Shown here one piece after another: positions 5,902 through 13,160 of a stretch of 19,212 nt of DNA (its first letter is position 1; the number at the start of each line of letters is the position of its first letter). A model generated the notes under the pieces. It searched no databases, was not told the DNA's origin, and was given only the letters and a program-made list of their open reading frames with translations. A program made the translations under genes and the position numbers. The stretch is from Clostridium sp. UBA5530. GTDB lineage: Bacteria; Bacillota; Clostridia; Clostridiales; Clostridiaceae. Location: assembly GCA_002423705.1 (NCBI GenBank), contig DINW01000015.1, positions 7,503-26,714 of the forward strand, in the 5' to 3' direction.

Positions 5902-7236
5902 CTATTTCATTGGTACCACTATGATAGAATTCTTAAAATCATAGAACATGCACCAATAACCTATATGACTTTCATGGGCCTCATCAGATTTTACTGGAAC
6001 CCAGGTAACAAATCCTGATTTTCCACCATAAGGTTGTTCACTTTTATCTTTATTTCCTGGTACACCATAAACTAAGTATTTCATATGTCCATTGCTATCA
6101 TACTTTAATCCCATCATATAATAGCCATACTTCTTTATATATGGATAATAATTTATCATAGGATAATATACCACTGTGTATTTATTGTAATTTGATATAT
6201 TGCACATTACCTCTAGATCTTTTACTGGAATCCTATACCACTTACAGTTCTTAATTTCATTACATACACCCTTAACTTCTTCGAAGCCTTCCATAACCGT
6301 TTGGAAGAACTCCCCTACACTGCCCTTAGGGAATTCCTCATTATCTTCTTTCTTTTCTTTCTTACATGTGCATTCCTTAGTCTTTTCAATATCTCTTTCA
6401 TACTGATCAAATTCATTGACTTCATTATGGTTCATTCTTTGCATAGGAGGTCTATATATTTTATCAATTTCATCTTCCTGCTTTTCTTCACTGTCATTTA
6501 CTTTACTGGCTACTTGCTTTTCTTCTATAATAATAGCCTCTTCTAAGTCCTTCTTATACTTTCCCTCTTCTTCTACTATAGGCTCTTCTTCTACTATAGG
6601 TTCTTCTTTTAAAGCTTCCTTCTCTTCACACATCCTTGGGTCTTTTTCCATAGGTTTGTTATCATCGCAACTACATTTAGTTGGCTTATCCTTTGATTTT
6701 TCCTTTTCTTCTTCTTTCTTATTTTCTTTTTCCTTTTCTTTTTCCTCTACCATGGTCTTTTCTTTTTTCTCTAAGTTTTCTCCACTGTTATTATCTTTCT
6801 TCTTACAATCTATCATCATGTATTCTTTCCATCCCTGTGGTATCTCTGTAGATGAGAATCCACTCATTATGAATACTGGTCTTCCCCCAATAAATTTGCC
6901 TATTGCTGCTCCACCTATCTTATCAATAGACATATTAGAGTTTCCTATATTGTCTGAAGTACATTCGTAATTCACATCAGCCCTACCGTTATCATCTATG
7001 TTCAATATACCTAGATTGATAATTTTCTTAGAGTCTTTTTTATTAGCTATCAAGAACATATAGCAGCCTGATTTTTCTCTTTTTATATTTTGAACATAAA
7101 AGGACACCTTGCATTTATCATTCTTAATTTCCATTTTTGTATATCCAGAAGGTTGTTTATCTGATGATATTGAGTGACCTTTCTCATCCTCTTGTAGTAT
7201 TATAAAGTATCTACTGTAGGATTTTTTGCTAGACAC
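5902..7236 (-). CDS. Unrecognised two-domain protein with a charged linker
   Basis: The 444-residue product starts with GTG, eight bases after GGAGGG. The N-terminal domain (about residues 1-140) looks beta-rich: YFIILQEDEKG, CKVSFYVQNI, GCYMFLIA, and IGKFIGGRPVFIMSGF. A linker (about 145-320) is almost entirely Glu and Lys with a tandem EEPIVE repeat and a short cysteine cluster (TKCSCDD, RMCEEK, ECTCKK). The C-terminal domain (about 325-444) is aromatic-rich (VVYYPMINYYPYIKKYGYYMMG, YGGKSGFVTWVPV, HIGYWCMFYDF). No signal peptide or membrane helix is visible, so it is cytosolic or in a spore layer. I do not recognise a family with certainty. The layout resembles clostridial proteins linked to sporulation, but that is only an impression. 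A TATAAT-like box lies about 40 bases upstream (CATATAATA). It is a single-gene unit. Confidence 0.8.
   Translation of the reverse strand: MSSKKSYSRYFIILQEDEKGHSISSDKQPSGYTKMEIKNDKCKVSFYVQNIKREKSGCYMFLIANKKDSKKIINLGILNIDDNGRADVNYECTSDNIGNSNMSIDKIGGAAIGKFIGGRPVFIMSGFSSTEIPQGWKEYMMIDCKKKDNNSGENLEKKEKTMVEEKEKEKENKKEEEKEKSKDKPTKCSCDDNKPMEKDPRMCEEKEALKEEPIVEEEPIVEEEGKYKKDLEEAIIIEEKQVASKVNDSEEKQEDEIDKIYRPPMQRMNHNEVNEFDQYERDIEKTKECTCKKEKKEDNEEFPKGSVGEFFQTVMEGFEEVKGVCNEIKNCKWYRIPVKDLEVMCNISNYNKYTVVYYPMINYYPYIKKYGYYMMGLKYDSNGHMKYLVYGVPGNKDKSEQPYGGKSGFVTWVPVKSDEAHESHIGYWCMFYDFKNSIIVVPMK
6572..6607 (-). repeat. Tandem 18-bp repeat in the linker of the 444-residue protein
   Basis: Two adjacent 18-base copies, TCTACTATAGGCTCTTCT and TCTACTATAGGTTCTTCT on the plus strand, differ at one base. 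They encode the duplicated EEPIVE unit of the acidic linker. Such an in-frame repeat can change copy number by slippage. Confidence 0.8.
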
Positions 7237-7310
7237 TGCCGTTTCCCTCCACTATATATTTATTCATTTATATTATATGTGTAGTTTTGGAAAACTTTAC
7301 TATAAACAAT

Positions 7311-7340
7311 AAAAAAACTGACTTTTAGTCAGCTTTTTTT
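7311..7340 (-). terminator. Terminator overlapping the 3' end of rsmA
   Basis: On the minus strand AAAAAAA-GCTGAC-TAAAA-GTCAG-TTTTTTT forms a hairpin. The 5' arm is the last rsmA codons (Lys-Lys-Ala-Asp) and the TAA stop lies in the loop. A 7-base T run follows. Confidence 0.82.
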
Positions 7341-8170
7341 AGTATATCTATAGCATCACTGAGCTTTGCAAACTCTTCTACAGATAAAGTTTCCCCTCTT
7401 CGCTTTTCATCTATGCCACTATTTTTAAAGGCCTCTAACATTTGCTCCTTAGGTAAACCTATATTTTTCAGTGCATTCCATAAAGTTTTTCTTCTCATAT
7501 TAAAGGACTCTCTAACCACCCTAAAAAATAGCTTTTCATCCCTTACTTTCACTCTAGGTTTATCTAATTTATCTAAACGTATAACTATAGAATCCACCTT
7601 AGGTCTTGGTATAAATGAATTAGGAGAAACTTTTCTTATTATTTTAGTATCACAATAATACTGAACTAAAATTGACAAAGCTCCATACTCTTTGCAATTA
7701 GGGCTAGCATCTATTCTCTCTGCTACTTCCTTTTGTATCATTATGGTTAAAGATTTAAAGTGACAATCTGAGGTTATCAATTTAGTTATTATAGGTGTGG
7801 TTACATAATAAGGCAAATTAGCTGCCAATTTCACACTGGCTTCTTCTCCTATAATTTCATTAAAATCCACCTTTAATGCATCCTTATGTATTAATTGAAA
7901 ATTAGTATAATCTTTAAATTCTTCTTCTAATATAGGTATAAGGTCACTATCTAATTCTATAGAGCAAACCCTTTTTCCTTTTTCTAATAGAACCTTAGTC
8001 AATGTGCCAACTCCTGGTCCTATTTCTATAACAAAGTCATCCTTGTTTATTTCTGCACCTTCAACTATATCTTGAAGAACTTTATCATCAATTAAGAAAT
8101 TTTGCCCTAGGGATTTTGAGAACTTAAAATTATATTTCTTTACTAAGTCTTTGGTGTTTAGGTTTTCCAT
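7325..8170 (-). CDS. rsmA: 16S rRNA adenine dimethyltransferase RsmA (KsgA)
   Basis: RsmA uses S-adenosylmethionine to dimethylate two adjacent adenines in the 3' terminal hairpin of 16S rRNA during late 30S assembly. The 281-residue product has the family length and motifs: the N-terminal SLGQNFL (residues 20-26), SAM-binding EIGPGVGTLT (49-58), ELDSDL (72-77), the catalytic NLPYYVTTPI (118-127) and the C-terminal SFIPRPKVDS and FNMRRKTLWNAL blocks. The start ATG follows GGAGATAAT. That site overlaps the rnmV stop, and the two genes are 10 bases apart, so they form one operon. The order tatD, yabE-like, rnmV, rsmA is the conserved Firmicute arrangement. ErmB-type methyltransferases are related, but position and motifs favour RsmA. 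Confidence 0.97.
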   Translation of the reverse strand: MENLNTKDLVKKYNFKFSKSLGQNFLIDDKVLQDIVEGAEINKDDFVIEIGPGVGTLTKVLLEKGKRVCSIELDSDLIPILEEEFKDYTNFQLIHKDALKVDFNEIIGEEASVKLAANLPYYVTTPIITKLITSDCHFKSLTIMIQKEVAERIDASPNCKEYGALSILVQYYCDTKIIRKVSPNSFIPRPKVDSIVIRLDKLDKPRVKVRDEKLFFRVVRESFNMRRKTLWNALKNIGLPKEQMLEAFKNSGIDEKRRGETLSVEEFAKLSDAIDILKKAD

Positions 8171-8180
8171 ACATTATCTC

Positions 8181-8717
8181 CTATTCCAATGTTTTATTTA
8201 TAGCCTCTGTAAACTCTTCCTTAGTTATTCCGTAATTATTTAGTCTAGATAGAAATTGAGCGCTATTGCAATATCCTATCCCCAATTCTCTACCTAATTT
8301 TTCTCTTCTTTCTTTAGCCTTTTCATTCATTGCTAATTTCCATAGTAGCATATCTTCCATAGTAAAGATTTCATTCTTAGTTTTTTCACTGCACTTAGCC
8401 TTATTCAAAGCTCTTATTATAACCTGGGGACTTGCATTTTCCACCCCTATGTCATCACCCTTTGTTCCCTCACTTTGGGTTATATAGGCATGCTTTATCC
8501 CAGGTACTCTTTTAGCTATTATCCTTCTTATTTTTTCTCCAGCAAAATCCGGGTCCGTAAGTACTATTACCCCTTGTCTCTTTTGTGCTTCTTTTATTCT
8601 CTCTATTACTTTGCCATTTATTCCAAAACCACCTACCGCAATTACCTCTGCCTCTACAGCTTTCTTTACAGCTGTTATATCATCTCTACCTTCAACAACT
8701 ATTACTTCCTTAATCAA
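8181..8717 (-). CDS. rnmV: Ribonuclease M5 (5S rRNA maturation)
   Basis: RNase M5 trims the 5S rRNA precursor to its mature ends. With a TTG start at 8717 the product has 178 residues. The N-terminal Toprim domain shows IKEVIVVEGRDD with the catalytic glutamate E9, and VLTDPDFAGEKIRRII with D55 and D57. EGTKGDDIGVENASP follows, a typical RNase M5 segment, and the C-terminal domain has FTMEDMLLWKLAMN and GYCNSAQFLSRLNNYGIT. The longer frame from GTG at 8735 places a ribosome binding site right against the start codon. TTG at 8717 has AAAGGAAG with a 7-base gap and gives the usual N-terminus (M-IKEVIVVEG), so I chose it. It is the first gene of a two-gene unit with rsmA. Confidence 0.94.
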   Translation of the reverse strand: MIKEVIVVEGRDDITAVKKAVEAEVIAVGGFGINGKVIERIKEAQKRQGVIVLTDPDFAGEKIRRIIAKRVPGIKHAYITQSEGTKGDDIGVENASPQVIIRALNKAKCSEKTKNEIFTMEDMLLWKLAMNEKAKERREKLGRELGIGYCNSAQFLSRLNNYGITKEEFTEAINKTLE

Positions 8718-8762
8718 ATCTATACTTCCTTTCACCTTTTCTCAACACTTTATTCTAATATA

Positions 8763-8791
8763 ATACTATACATTTGTATTTGTTTAATCAA
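8763..8791 (-). promoter_or_regulatory. Candidate promoter of rnmV-rsmA
   Basis: On the minus strand TTGATT (rc of 8786-8791), 17 bases, then TAGTAT (rc of 8763-8768). The -35 box matches 4 of 6 and the -10 box 4 of 6, so this is moderate. An independent promoter is expected because a strong terminator (8813-8837) lies just upstream. Confidence 0.4.
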
Positions 8792-8812
8792 TAGAAAATT
8801 CATTTTAAAAAC

Positions 8813-8837
8813 AAAAAAGGAGCTAAGCTCCCTTTTT
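8813..8837 (-). terminator. Intrinsic terminator of the yabE-like gene
   Basis: On the minus strand AAAAAGGGAGC and GCTCCTTTTTT form an 11-position stem with one G-U pair around a TTA loop. The T-rich 3' arm runs into GTTTTTA. It lies two bases after the yabE-like stop codon. Confidence 0.9.
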
Positions 8838-8839
8838 GT

Positions 8840-9856
8840 TTATTTTAAAATATAGATATTAACATATCTAACTCCCCAGTTATATACTTCACTAGAACTG
8901 TTAAAGAATACATCAATAGTGTTTCCTTTAATGGCTCCACCTGTATCTGCTGCAATGGCATAACCATATCCTTCAACATAAAGTCTAGTTCCTAGGGGTA
9001 TAACTCTTGGGTCTACGGCTATAGTACTATATCCATTAGGATCTCTTCTAGTAGATGATCCGGAGGCTGTATATCCATTACCATCTCCTCCACTGTTATG
9101 ATATGCTGTAGCCTTAACCTTTAAGGATTTCACATAAGGCACCTCTCCTCCTCTGGATAAAGTAAGCACTCCTAAAGTTCCTTGAAGGACTACTTTGGTG
9201 ATTGGTTCCTTATTTATAACCTCACTAATTACCTTTCTAGATACTTCTTTACCATCTTCATAAATTACTTTAGTAGTAATAGTCTTTTCCCCAGGCTTTC
9301 CGTCTTGAATAACCTTGGTAGTGGTTTTTGTGAGATTATCATCTTTTCTTACAACTGTTGCAAAATCTATAGGTTGATTCTCTGTAAGGGTTTGGGTTTC
9401 TACTCTGATGATTTGCACCTTTAAACCTTCAGCTATTTTAGTATCTCTTGAAGGAAGAATTTTATCTTCTTCTTCAACCTCTACGCCTTCAGTTTTTAGT
9501 AACCCTTCAACAGAGTCTTCTGCTGTTAATAGTTCCATATCCTTATTGTCTACGGATACAATTACATTAACGGCTCTTTTTATATCTATCCTGTCATTCT
9601 TCCCTATTTTGGTGTCCAAGCTGGGCTCTATCTTGTCTCTTTCTCCCAATTCTATATTTCTGTCCTGTAGAGCTCCTTGTACGGTCCTTTTATAAGTTAT
9701 AATCTTATTCTCTTCTCCGTCTATTGTAACTATGATAGTCTTTCTCATAGAATAGATAGTAGTAACTAAAGCAATCACTACTAAACTTAACAAGAATGCT
9801 GCCTTTGGACCGTTTGAAAAGTACTTTGATAAATTTCCTTTAAACTTTTCAAGCAT
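8840..9856 (-). CDS. YabE-like cell wall protein: DUF348, G5 and 3D domains
   Basis: The 338-residue product has a membrane anchor near the N-terminus (about residues 16-38), then two DUF348 ubiquitin-like repeats (about 42-83 and 97-140), a G5 domain (about 145-220, with KTTTKVIQDGKPGEKTIT) and a C-terminal 3D domain (about 243-338). The 3D domain keeps its three aspartates in AVDPRVIPLGTRLYV, AIAADTGGAIKG and NTIDVFF. 3D domains share a double-psi barrel fold with MltA lytic transglycosylases, and relatives such as Rpf/Sps/YabE act on peptidoglycan in growth or spore revival. The frame extends to ATG at 9886, but that codon falls at the predicted transcription start. ATG at 9856 has GGGAGG eight bases upstream and gives MLEKFKGN, so it is preferred. 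It has its own consensus promoter and terminator. Confidence 0.92.
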   Translation of the reverse strand: MLEKFKGNLSKYFSNGPKAAFLLSLVVIALVTTIYSMRKTIIVTIDGEENKIITYKRTVQGALQDRNIELGERDKIEPSLDTKIGKNDRIDIKRAVNVIVSVDNKDMELLTAEDSVEGLLKTEGVEVEEEDKILPSRDTKIAEGLKVQIIRVETQTLTENQPIDFATVVRKDDNLTKTTTKVIQDGKPGEKTITTKVIYEDGKEVSRKVISEVINKEPITKVVLQGTLGVLTLSRGGEVPYVKSLKVKATAYHNSGGDGNGYTASGSSTRRDPNGYSTIAVDPRVIPLGTRLYVEGYGYAIAADTGGAIKGNTIDVFFNSSSEVYNWGVRYVNIYILK

Positions 9857-9891
9857 AATATTTACCTCCCTCTGGCAAAAGCACATGAAAC

Positions 9892-9920
9892 ATTATAACT
9901 TGCACACAGAATCTTGTCAA
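9892..9920 (-). promoter_or_regulatory. Perfect SigA consensus promoter of the yabE-like gene
   Basis: On the minus strand TTGACA (rc of 9915-9920), exactly 17 bases, then TATAAT (rc of 9892-9897): 12 of 12 consensus positions at optimal spacing. Transcription would begin near 9885, about 30 bases before the ATG at 9856. Strong, growth-linked transcription is expected. Confidence 0.93.
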
Positions 9921-10225
9921 ATTTGATAATATAAACTAAAATTCTTGCACATCAAATGCTTTTATCAGCATATTTAAAAAAATATTATTTATGATAGCGA
10001 TACTATTCTTGTCAGAAGGATTCATAAATTCGAAGCATTACTATAAGCAAAATTCTCCCCTTGATAAAGCTAGCTAAAAATCCATTTTAGTGTTTTTCAT
10101 GCAAGTTTCCATCTAATATTATGTTATGGATATTTGTATATATTGGTTTAAACTGAAAACTTTCTTAAATTAATGATTATATTAGTTTTCTTAGAAGTAA
10201 AAACCATATATTTCATTCTATATTA
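9921..10225. other. Gap between tatD and the yabE-like promoter, no gene seen
   Basis: About 305 very AT-rich bases without a convincing ORF on either strand. They hold only weak structures: a hairpin ATGCT/AGCAT (9956-9971), CTAAAA/TTTTAG with a 5-base loop (10074-10090), and GAAAACT/AGTTTTC (arms near 10155 and 10184) that could be a poor terminator for tatD. I see no known riboswitch or tRNA. Confidence 0.6.
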
Positions 10226-10999
10226 TTATTTTATTCTTAGCAACTGTTTTGTGTTTGAAATAATTTGATTATTCAAAATTTCAATAGGAATTTCTTTTAT
10301 TTCCGCAATCTTTCCCAATATTTGTATAATATATGAAGACTGATTTCTTTTCCCTCTATAAGGAGTTGGAGCCATATATGGGCAATCTGTTTCCACTAAT
10401 ATTTTATCTACTGGTACTTCCCTTGCTACTTCCATGATTTTTTTTGCATTTTTAAAGGTTATGACTCCTGTAAAACCTATATAGTACCCAAGTTTTAAGC
10501 ATTCCTTAGCAAACTCTACACTTCCGGAAAAGCAGTGAACCACGCCTTTAACCTCTGGAAACTCCTTCATTATTTCTAATGTATCTTTGTGTGCATCTCT
10601 ATCATGGATAACTACAGGCAAAACAAGATTGTTTGCTAATTGCATTTGGGCTCTAAAAGCTTCCTTTTGAATGTCTCTAGAAGGGTTCTCTTCCCAATAA
10701 TAATCTAAACCTATTTCCCCTATAGCCCTAACTTTTTCATTACTACAAAGTTGTTCTATTTCTGCAAGGACATCAGAATTTACCTCCTCTGCATAAGATG
10801 GATGAATTCCTACTGCTGCATATATAAAATCATACTTATTTGCTAGTATAACTGAATCTCTAGCTCCTTTTAAGGAAGCTCCACAGTTTAGGATTCCTAT
10901 AACCCCTGCATCAGATATTTCCTTAATTACTTCATATCTATCTTCATCAAAAGCTTCATCATCATAATGGCTATGGGAGTCAAATATAGGTATATTCAT
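10226..10999 (-). CDS. tatD: TatD family metal-dependent hydrolase
   Basis: The 257-residue TIM-barrel metalloenzyme of the TatD/YabD type has deoxyribonuclease activity in characterised relatives. Metal ligands are all present: H9 and H11 (DSHSHYDDEAF), E95 (GEIGLDYYW), H132 (VVIHDRDAH), H155 (GVVHCFSGS) and D205 (ETDCPYMAP). Length is normal for the family. The start ATG is preceded by GGAGGG (rc of 11006-11011). It is the first gene of the conserved tatD, yabE-like, rnmV, rsmA order; here each of tatD, yabE-like and rnmV-rsmA seems to have its own promoter. The physiological substrate in Firmicutes is not settled. Confidence 0.95.
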   Translation of the reverse strand: MNIPIFDSHSHYDDEAFDEDRYEVIKEISDAGVIGILNCGASLKGARDSVILANKYDFIYAAVGIHPSYAEEVNSDVLAEIEQLCSNEKVRAIGEIGLDYYWEENPSRDIQKEAFRAQMQLANNLVLPVVIHDRDAHKDTLEIMKEFPEVKGVVHCFSGSVEFAKECLKLGYYIGFTGVITFKNAKKIMEVAREVPVDKILVETDCPYMAPTPYRGKRNQSSYIIQILGKIAEIKEIPIEILNNQIISNTKQLLRIK

Positions 11000-11072
11000 T
11001 TAAATCCCTCCTTAGTTATTATTTTAATTATTTACCATAAAATAGATTTTTATACCTATTTGCTATGTTTAT

Positions 11073-11103
11073 ATTATATAGCATATATACTGTTTTTTAA
11101 CAA
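11073..11103 (-). promoter_or_regulatory. Candidate promoter of tatD
   Basis: On the minus strand TATAAT is exact (rc of 11073-11078). The best -35 match is TTGTTA (rc of 11098-11103) with a long 19-base spacer. The -10 lies between short inverted arms GCTAT and ATAGC, which may or may not matter. The call rests mostly on the -10 box. Confidence 0.4.
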
Positions 11104-11196
11104 CTATCTATTTTTTAATGAATATATTTATATTTTAGTGAAAAAATAATAAATAGTGGAAATCCCACTGGTATATTTTTGTAGGAGGTTTTTTAT

Positions 11197-11397
11197 ATGA
11201 AAGGAACCGTAAAATGGTTTAATAACCAAAAAGGTTATGGGTTTATAACTACTGAAGATGGAGAAGACGTTTTTGTTCATTATAGCGGTCTAATGGGTTC
11301 TGGATTCAAAACTTTAGAAGAAGGTGCTTCTGTAACCTTTGACCTAGCTGATAATGATAAAGGAAAACAAGCCGTGAACGTAGTACTAGAATCATAA
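11197..11397 (+). CDS. Cold-shock protein of the CspA/CspB family
   Basis: The 66-residue product is a single OB-fold domain that binds single-stranded RNA and DNA and acts as an RNA chaperone. RNP1 is KGYGFI (residues 12-17) and RNP2 is VFVHY (26-30), where most relatives have VFVHF. The N-terminal KGTVKWFN is canonical. AGGAGG lies eight bases before the ATG. A small hairpin AGTGG/CCACT (11155-11169) sits in the leader upstream of the ribosome binding site; structured leaders are common for csp mRNAs, but I cannot show a temperature role. No clear -35/-10 pair was found upstream. The gene is single, with its own terminator, convergent with the DUF445 gene. Confidence 0.97.
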   Translation: MKGTVKWFNNQKGYGFITTEDGEDVFVHYSGLMGSGFKTLEEGASVTFDLADNDKGKQAVNVVLES

Positions 11398-11411
11398 TTA
11401 GAACCTAAACA

Positions 11412-11455
11412 GTACTGCCACGGAACATTGATTTTCCATGGCAGTATCTATTTTA
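11412..11455 (+). terminator. Intrinsic terminator of the cold-shock gene, possibly bidirectional
   Basis: TACTGCCACGGAA (11413-11425) pairs with TTCCATGGCAGTA (11434-11446) with one mismatch, loop of 8, followed by TCTATTTTATC. In the minus-strand RNA the mismatch becomes a G-U pair, so it could also serve the converging DUF445 gene. Confidence 0.82.
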
Positions 11456-11487
11456 TCTCATGTCTACATTTTGCAGAACCCTACGGG

Positions 11488-11516
11488 AGTTTAGCTAGGA
11501 TTCACTTGGAGTTAAC
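11488..11516 (-). repeat. Partial structured repeat, copy C (downstream of the DUF445 gene)
   Basis: On the plus strand this 29-base stretch matches 2879-2908 at about 23 of 30 aligned positions, including ATTCA-TTGGAGT with one difference. Like the other copies it touches the 3' end of a minus-strand gene: it ends at the DUF445 stop codon. The other half of the element is not seen. Membership is weaker than for copies A and B. Confidence 0.35.
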
Positions 11517-13003
11517 TACAGCATGGCTATTACAGGTGAAAGAATCCCTATTAATCCTCCAAGAAGAGCACCTAACCAAGTTATAGCATTTAATTCCTTT
11601 CTAGCGATATCAACTATAATTTCTTCTGCAAATGCCACTGGGAACTTAGTTATCTGTTCCTCTACAATTTGAGATATATCTAAAAGTGCTATAACCTTAA
11701 CTGCCTCATTCTTTATGAATCTGTTAAACAATTTTTCACCCCAATTAACTGCCACTTCTTTAAAGGCCGCCTTATCCGATATTAAACTTTTCACTTCTAC
11801 CTCTAATACTTTATTGATTGTACTTTCTATAATTTTATTTATAACAGTTTCAGTACCCTTACTAGTTAATATTTGGCTTATAGTATTAGATAGAAAATTA
11901 TCTATTTCCCCATAAAAATTCTCGTTTATTGACCCTAAAAGGTTTCCCAAAGTCCCATACTCATTAACACCTTCTCCTACCAATGTTACAAGTTTATCTA
12001 AAATTTTTTCTTTTGCTATAACTTCAACCACATTTTTACTTATCATATCTAAATTTTCTTCTTTATCTAGTATCTTGGCTATTTTAACATCAGAAATATT
12101 TTTAAGAACTTTCTGTAATATGGTTACTATATCTTCTTGATTTTTATCCTCTTTCAGATACACATCCATAAAACTAATAACCTTATTATAAATATTATCA
12201 TTATTTAAGAACATTGCTACTAAAGGATTAACATTACTGGCTATAGCTGAGTCTATAACATTCCTAAGTTTTTCTTCAACCTCTGGTTCTTTAACCATAT
12301 TATTTATATACATTGCTATAACAGCTTTGTTATCCATAATAACTTCTTCTAATCTATAAAGTACATTCTCACCAGTTATATCCTTTAATGTTATGCCATC
12401 TTCACATAGGCCATAGATTTCATTCTTCACTACCTGTTGAAGTTTATGCTGGCTTTTCTCCGACGTAACCATATCTAAAGCTTTTATTTTTAAAACTTCT
12501 TTTACCTTCTCTATAGATTTCTCTTGATTTATATCTTTTTTTAAAAATTCCCCTATTTTTTCTTTAATATCCCATAGGATTTTTTCTTTAACCTCTGGTT
12601 TTCTAAGATTTTTTATCACTAAGCTTTGTATATTATTTTTAATTCTCTCTTCAATACCTAAAAATTGTTCTTTAAATCCTATCTCTAGAGCTTGCCTTAC
12701 GGTAATAGTTCCACTGGTTATCACGTCTACCTTGTCCTCTATTAATTTTTTCAAATGTACATGGACTTTTTCACTTGAAAGAGCTGCCACCACGGTTTCT
12801 TCTGATAATAAGTGTTCTCCTACAGCCTTTCCAACACTTTTAGCTATCCTTTTTTGTTCTTTGGGAATAAGACCCGGAGTAAATGGAACTTTCATGCCAA
12901 AGATAAACTTCTCTTCATGAGGTCTAAATAACATTTTTATAGCTAACCAGTTTGTAATATACCCTATTATAGCTCCCATGAAGGAACCTATTATGTATTT
13001 CAA
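11516..13003 (-). CDS. DUF445 (YheB-like) membrane protein
   Basis: The 495-residue protein starts with a membrane segment (IIGSFMGAIIGYITNWLAIKMLF, residues 4-26) and ends with another (WLGALLGGLIGILSPVIAML). The conserved N-terminal block TNWLAIKMLFRPHEEKFIFGMKVPFTPGLIPKEQKRIAKSVG (about 17-58) marks the DUF445 family. The long middle (about 70-450) is helical and charged with repeated heptad-like patterns, consistent with an extended coiled rod between two anchors. In B. subtilis relatives such as YheB are linked to the spore membrane or coat, but the molecular role is unknown. The start is TTG, 10 bases after AAGGAGG; no ATG fits better because the conserved block begins at once. It has its own promoter at 13060-13088. 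Confidence 0.9.
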   Translation of the reverse strand: MKYIIGSFMGAIIGYITNWLAIKMLFRPHEEKFIFGMKVPFTPGLIPKEQKRIAKSVGKAVGEHLLSEETVVAALSSEKVHVHLKKLIEDKVDVITSGTITVRQALEIGFKEQFLGIEERIKNNIQSLVIKNLRKPEVKEKILWDIKEKIGEFLKKDINQEKSIEKVKEVLKIKALDMVTSEKSQHKLQQVVKNEIYGLCEDGITLKDITGENVLYRLEEVIMDNKAVIAMYINNMVKEPEVEEKLRNVIDSAIASNVNPLVAMFLNNDNIYNKVISFMDVYLKEDKNQEDIVTILQKVLKNISDVKIAKILDKEENLDMISKNVVEVIAKEKILDKLVTLVGEGVNEYGTLGNLLGSINENFYGEIDNFLSNTISQILTSKGTETVINKIIESTINKVLEVEVKSLISDKAAFKEVAVNWGEKLFNRFIKNEAVKVIALLDISQIVEEQITKFPVAFAEEIIVDIARKELNAITWLGALLGGLIGILSPVIAML

Positions 13004-13059
13004 TTTTTTTCAACCTCCTTATATGTGAAAACTGACTACTTAGTTCAACACTATTTTCT

Positions 13060-13088
13060 ATTATAATTTCAGTTTTTACTAAAAGCAA
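13060..13088 (-). promoter_or_regulatory. SigA-type promoter of the DUF445 gene
   Basis: On the minus strand TTGCTT (rc of 13083-13088), 17 bases, then TATAAT (rc of 13060-13065). The -10 is exact and the -35 matches 3 to 4 of 6 at optimal spacing. The start would be near 13053, giving a leader of about 50 bases. Confidence 0.65.
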
Positions 13089-13119
13089 TAAAGTTACACC
13101 AACTTAATGTAAATTAAAA

Positions 13120-13160
13120 TGGTGTTACAAAATGATTTTTAAAATCATTTTGCAACACCA
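13120..13160 (-). terminator. 20-bp terminator hairpin containing the end of the RHH gene
   Basis: On the minus strand TGGTGTTGCAAAATGATTTT (rc of 13141-13160) pairs over all 20 positions with the rc of 13120-13139 (one G-U pair). Only one base lies between the arms, so the actual loop opens the innermost A-T pairs. ATTTTAATTT follows. The 5' arm encodes the last residues (Gly-Val-Ala-Lys) and the TGA stop. Confidence 0.85.

Noticed and set aside
6200..6970. Several open frames on the plus strand within 6200-6970
   Set aside because: They are shadows of the Glu/Lys-rich linker of the minus-strand 444-residue gene (serine/phenylalanine-rich translation, no ribosome binding sites).
8475..8855. 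126-codon plus-strand frame across the rnmV start region
   Set aside because: Tyr/Phe/Ser-rich antisense translation of rnmV and its AT-rich promoter, with no supporting start site.
9857..9886. Longer start of the yabE-like gene (MCFCQREVNI...)
   Set aside because: The ATG at 9886 coincides with the predicted transcription start and has no ribosome binding site; 9856 has GGGAGG.
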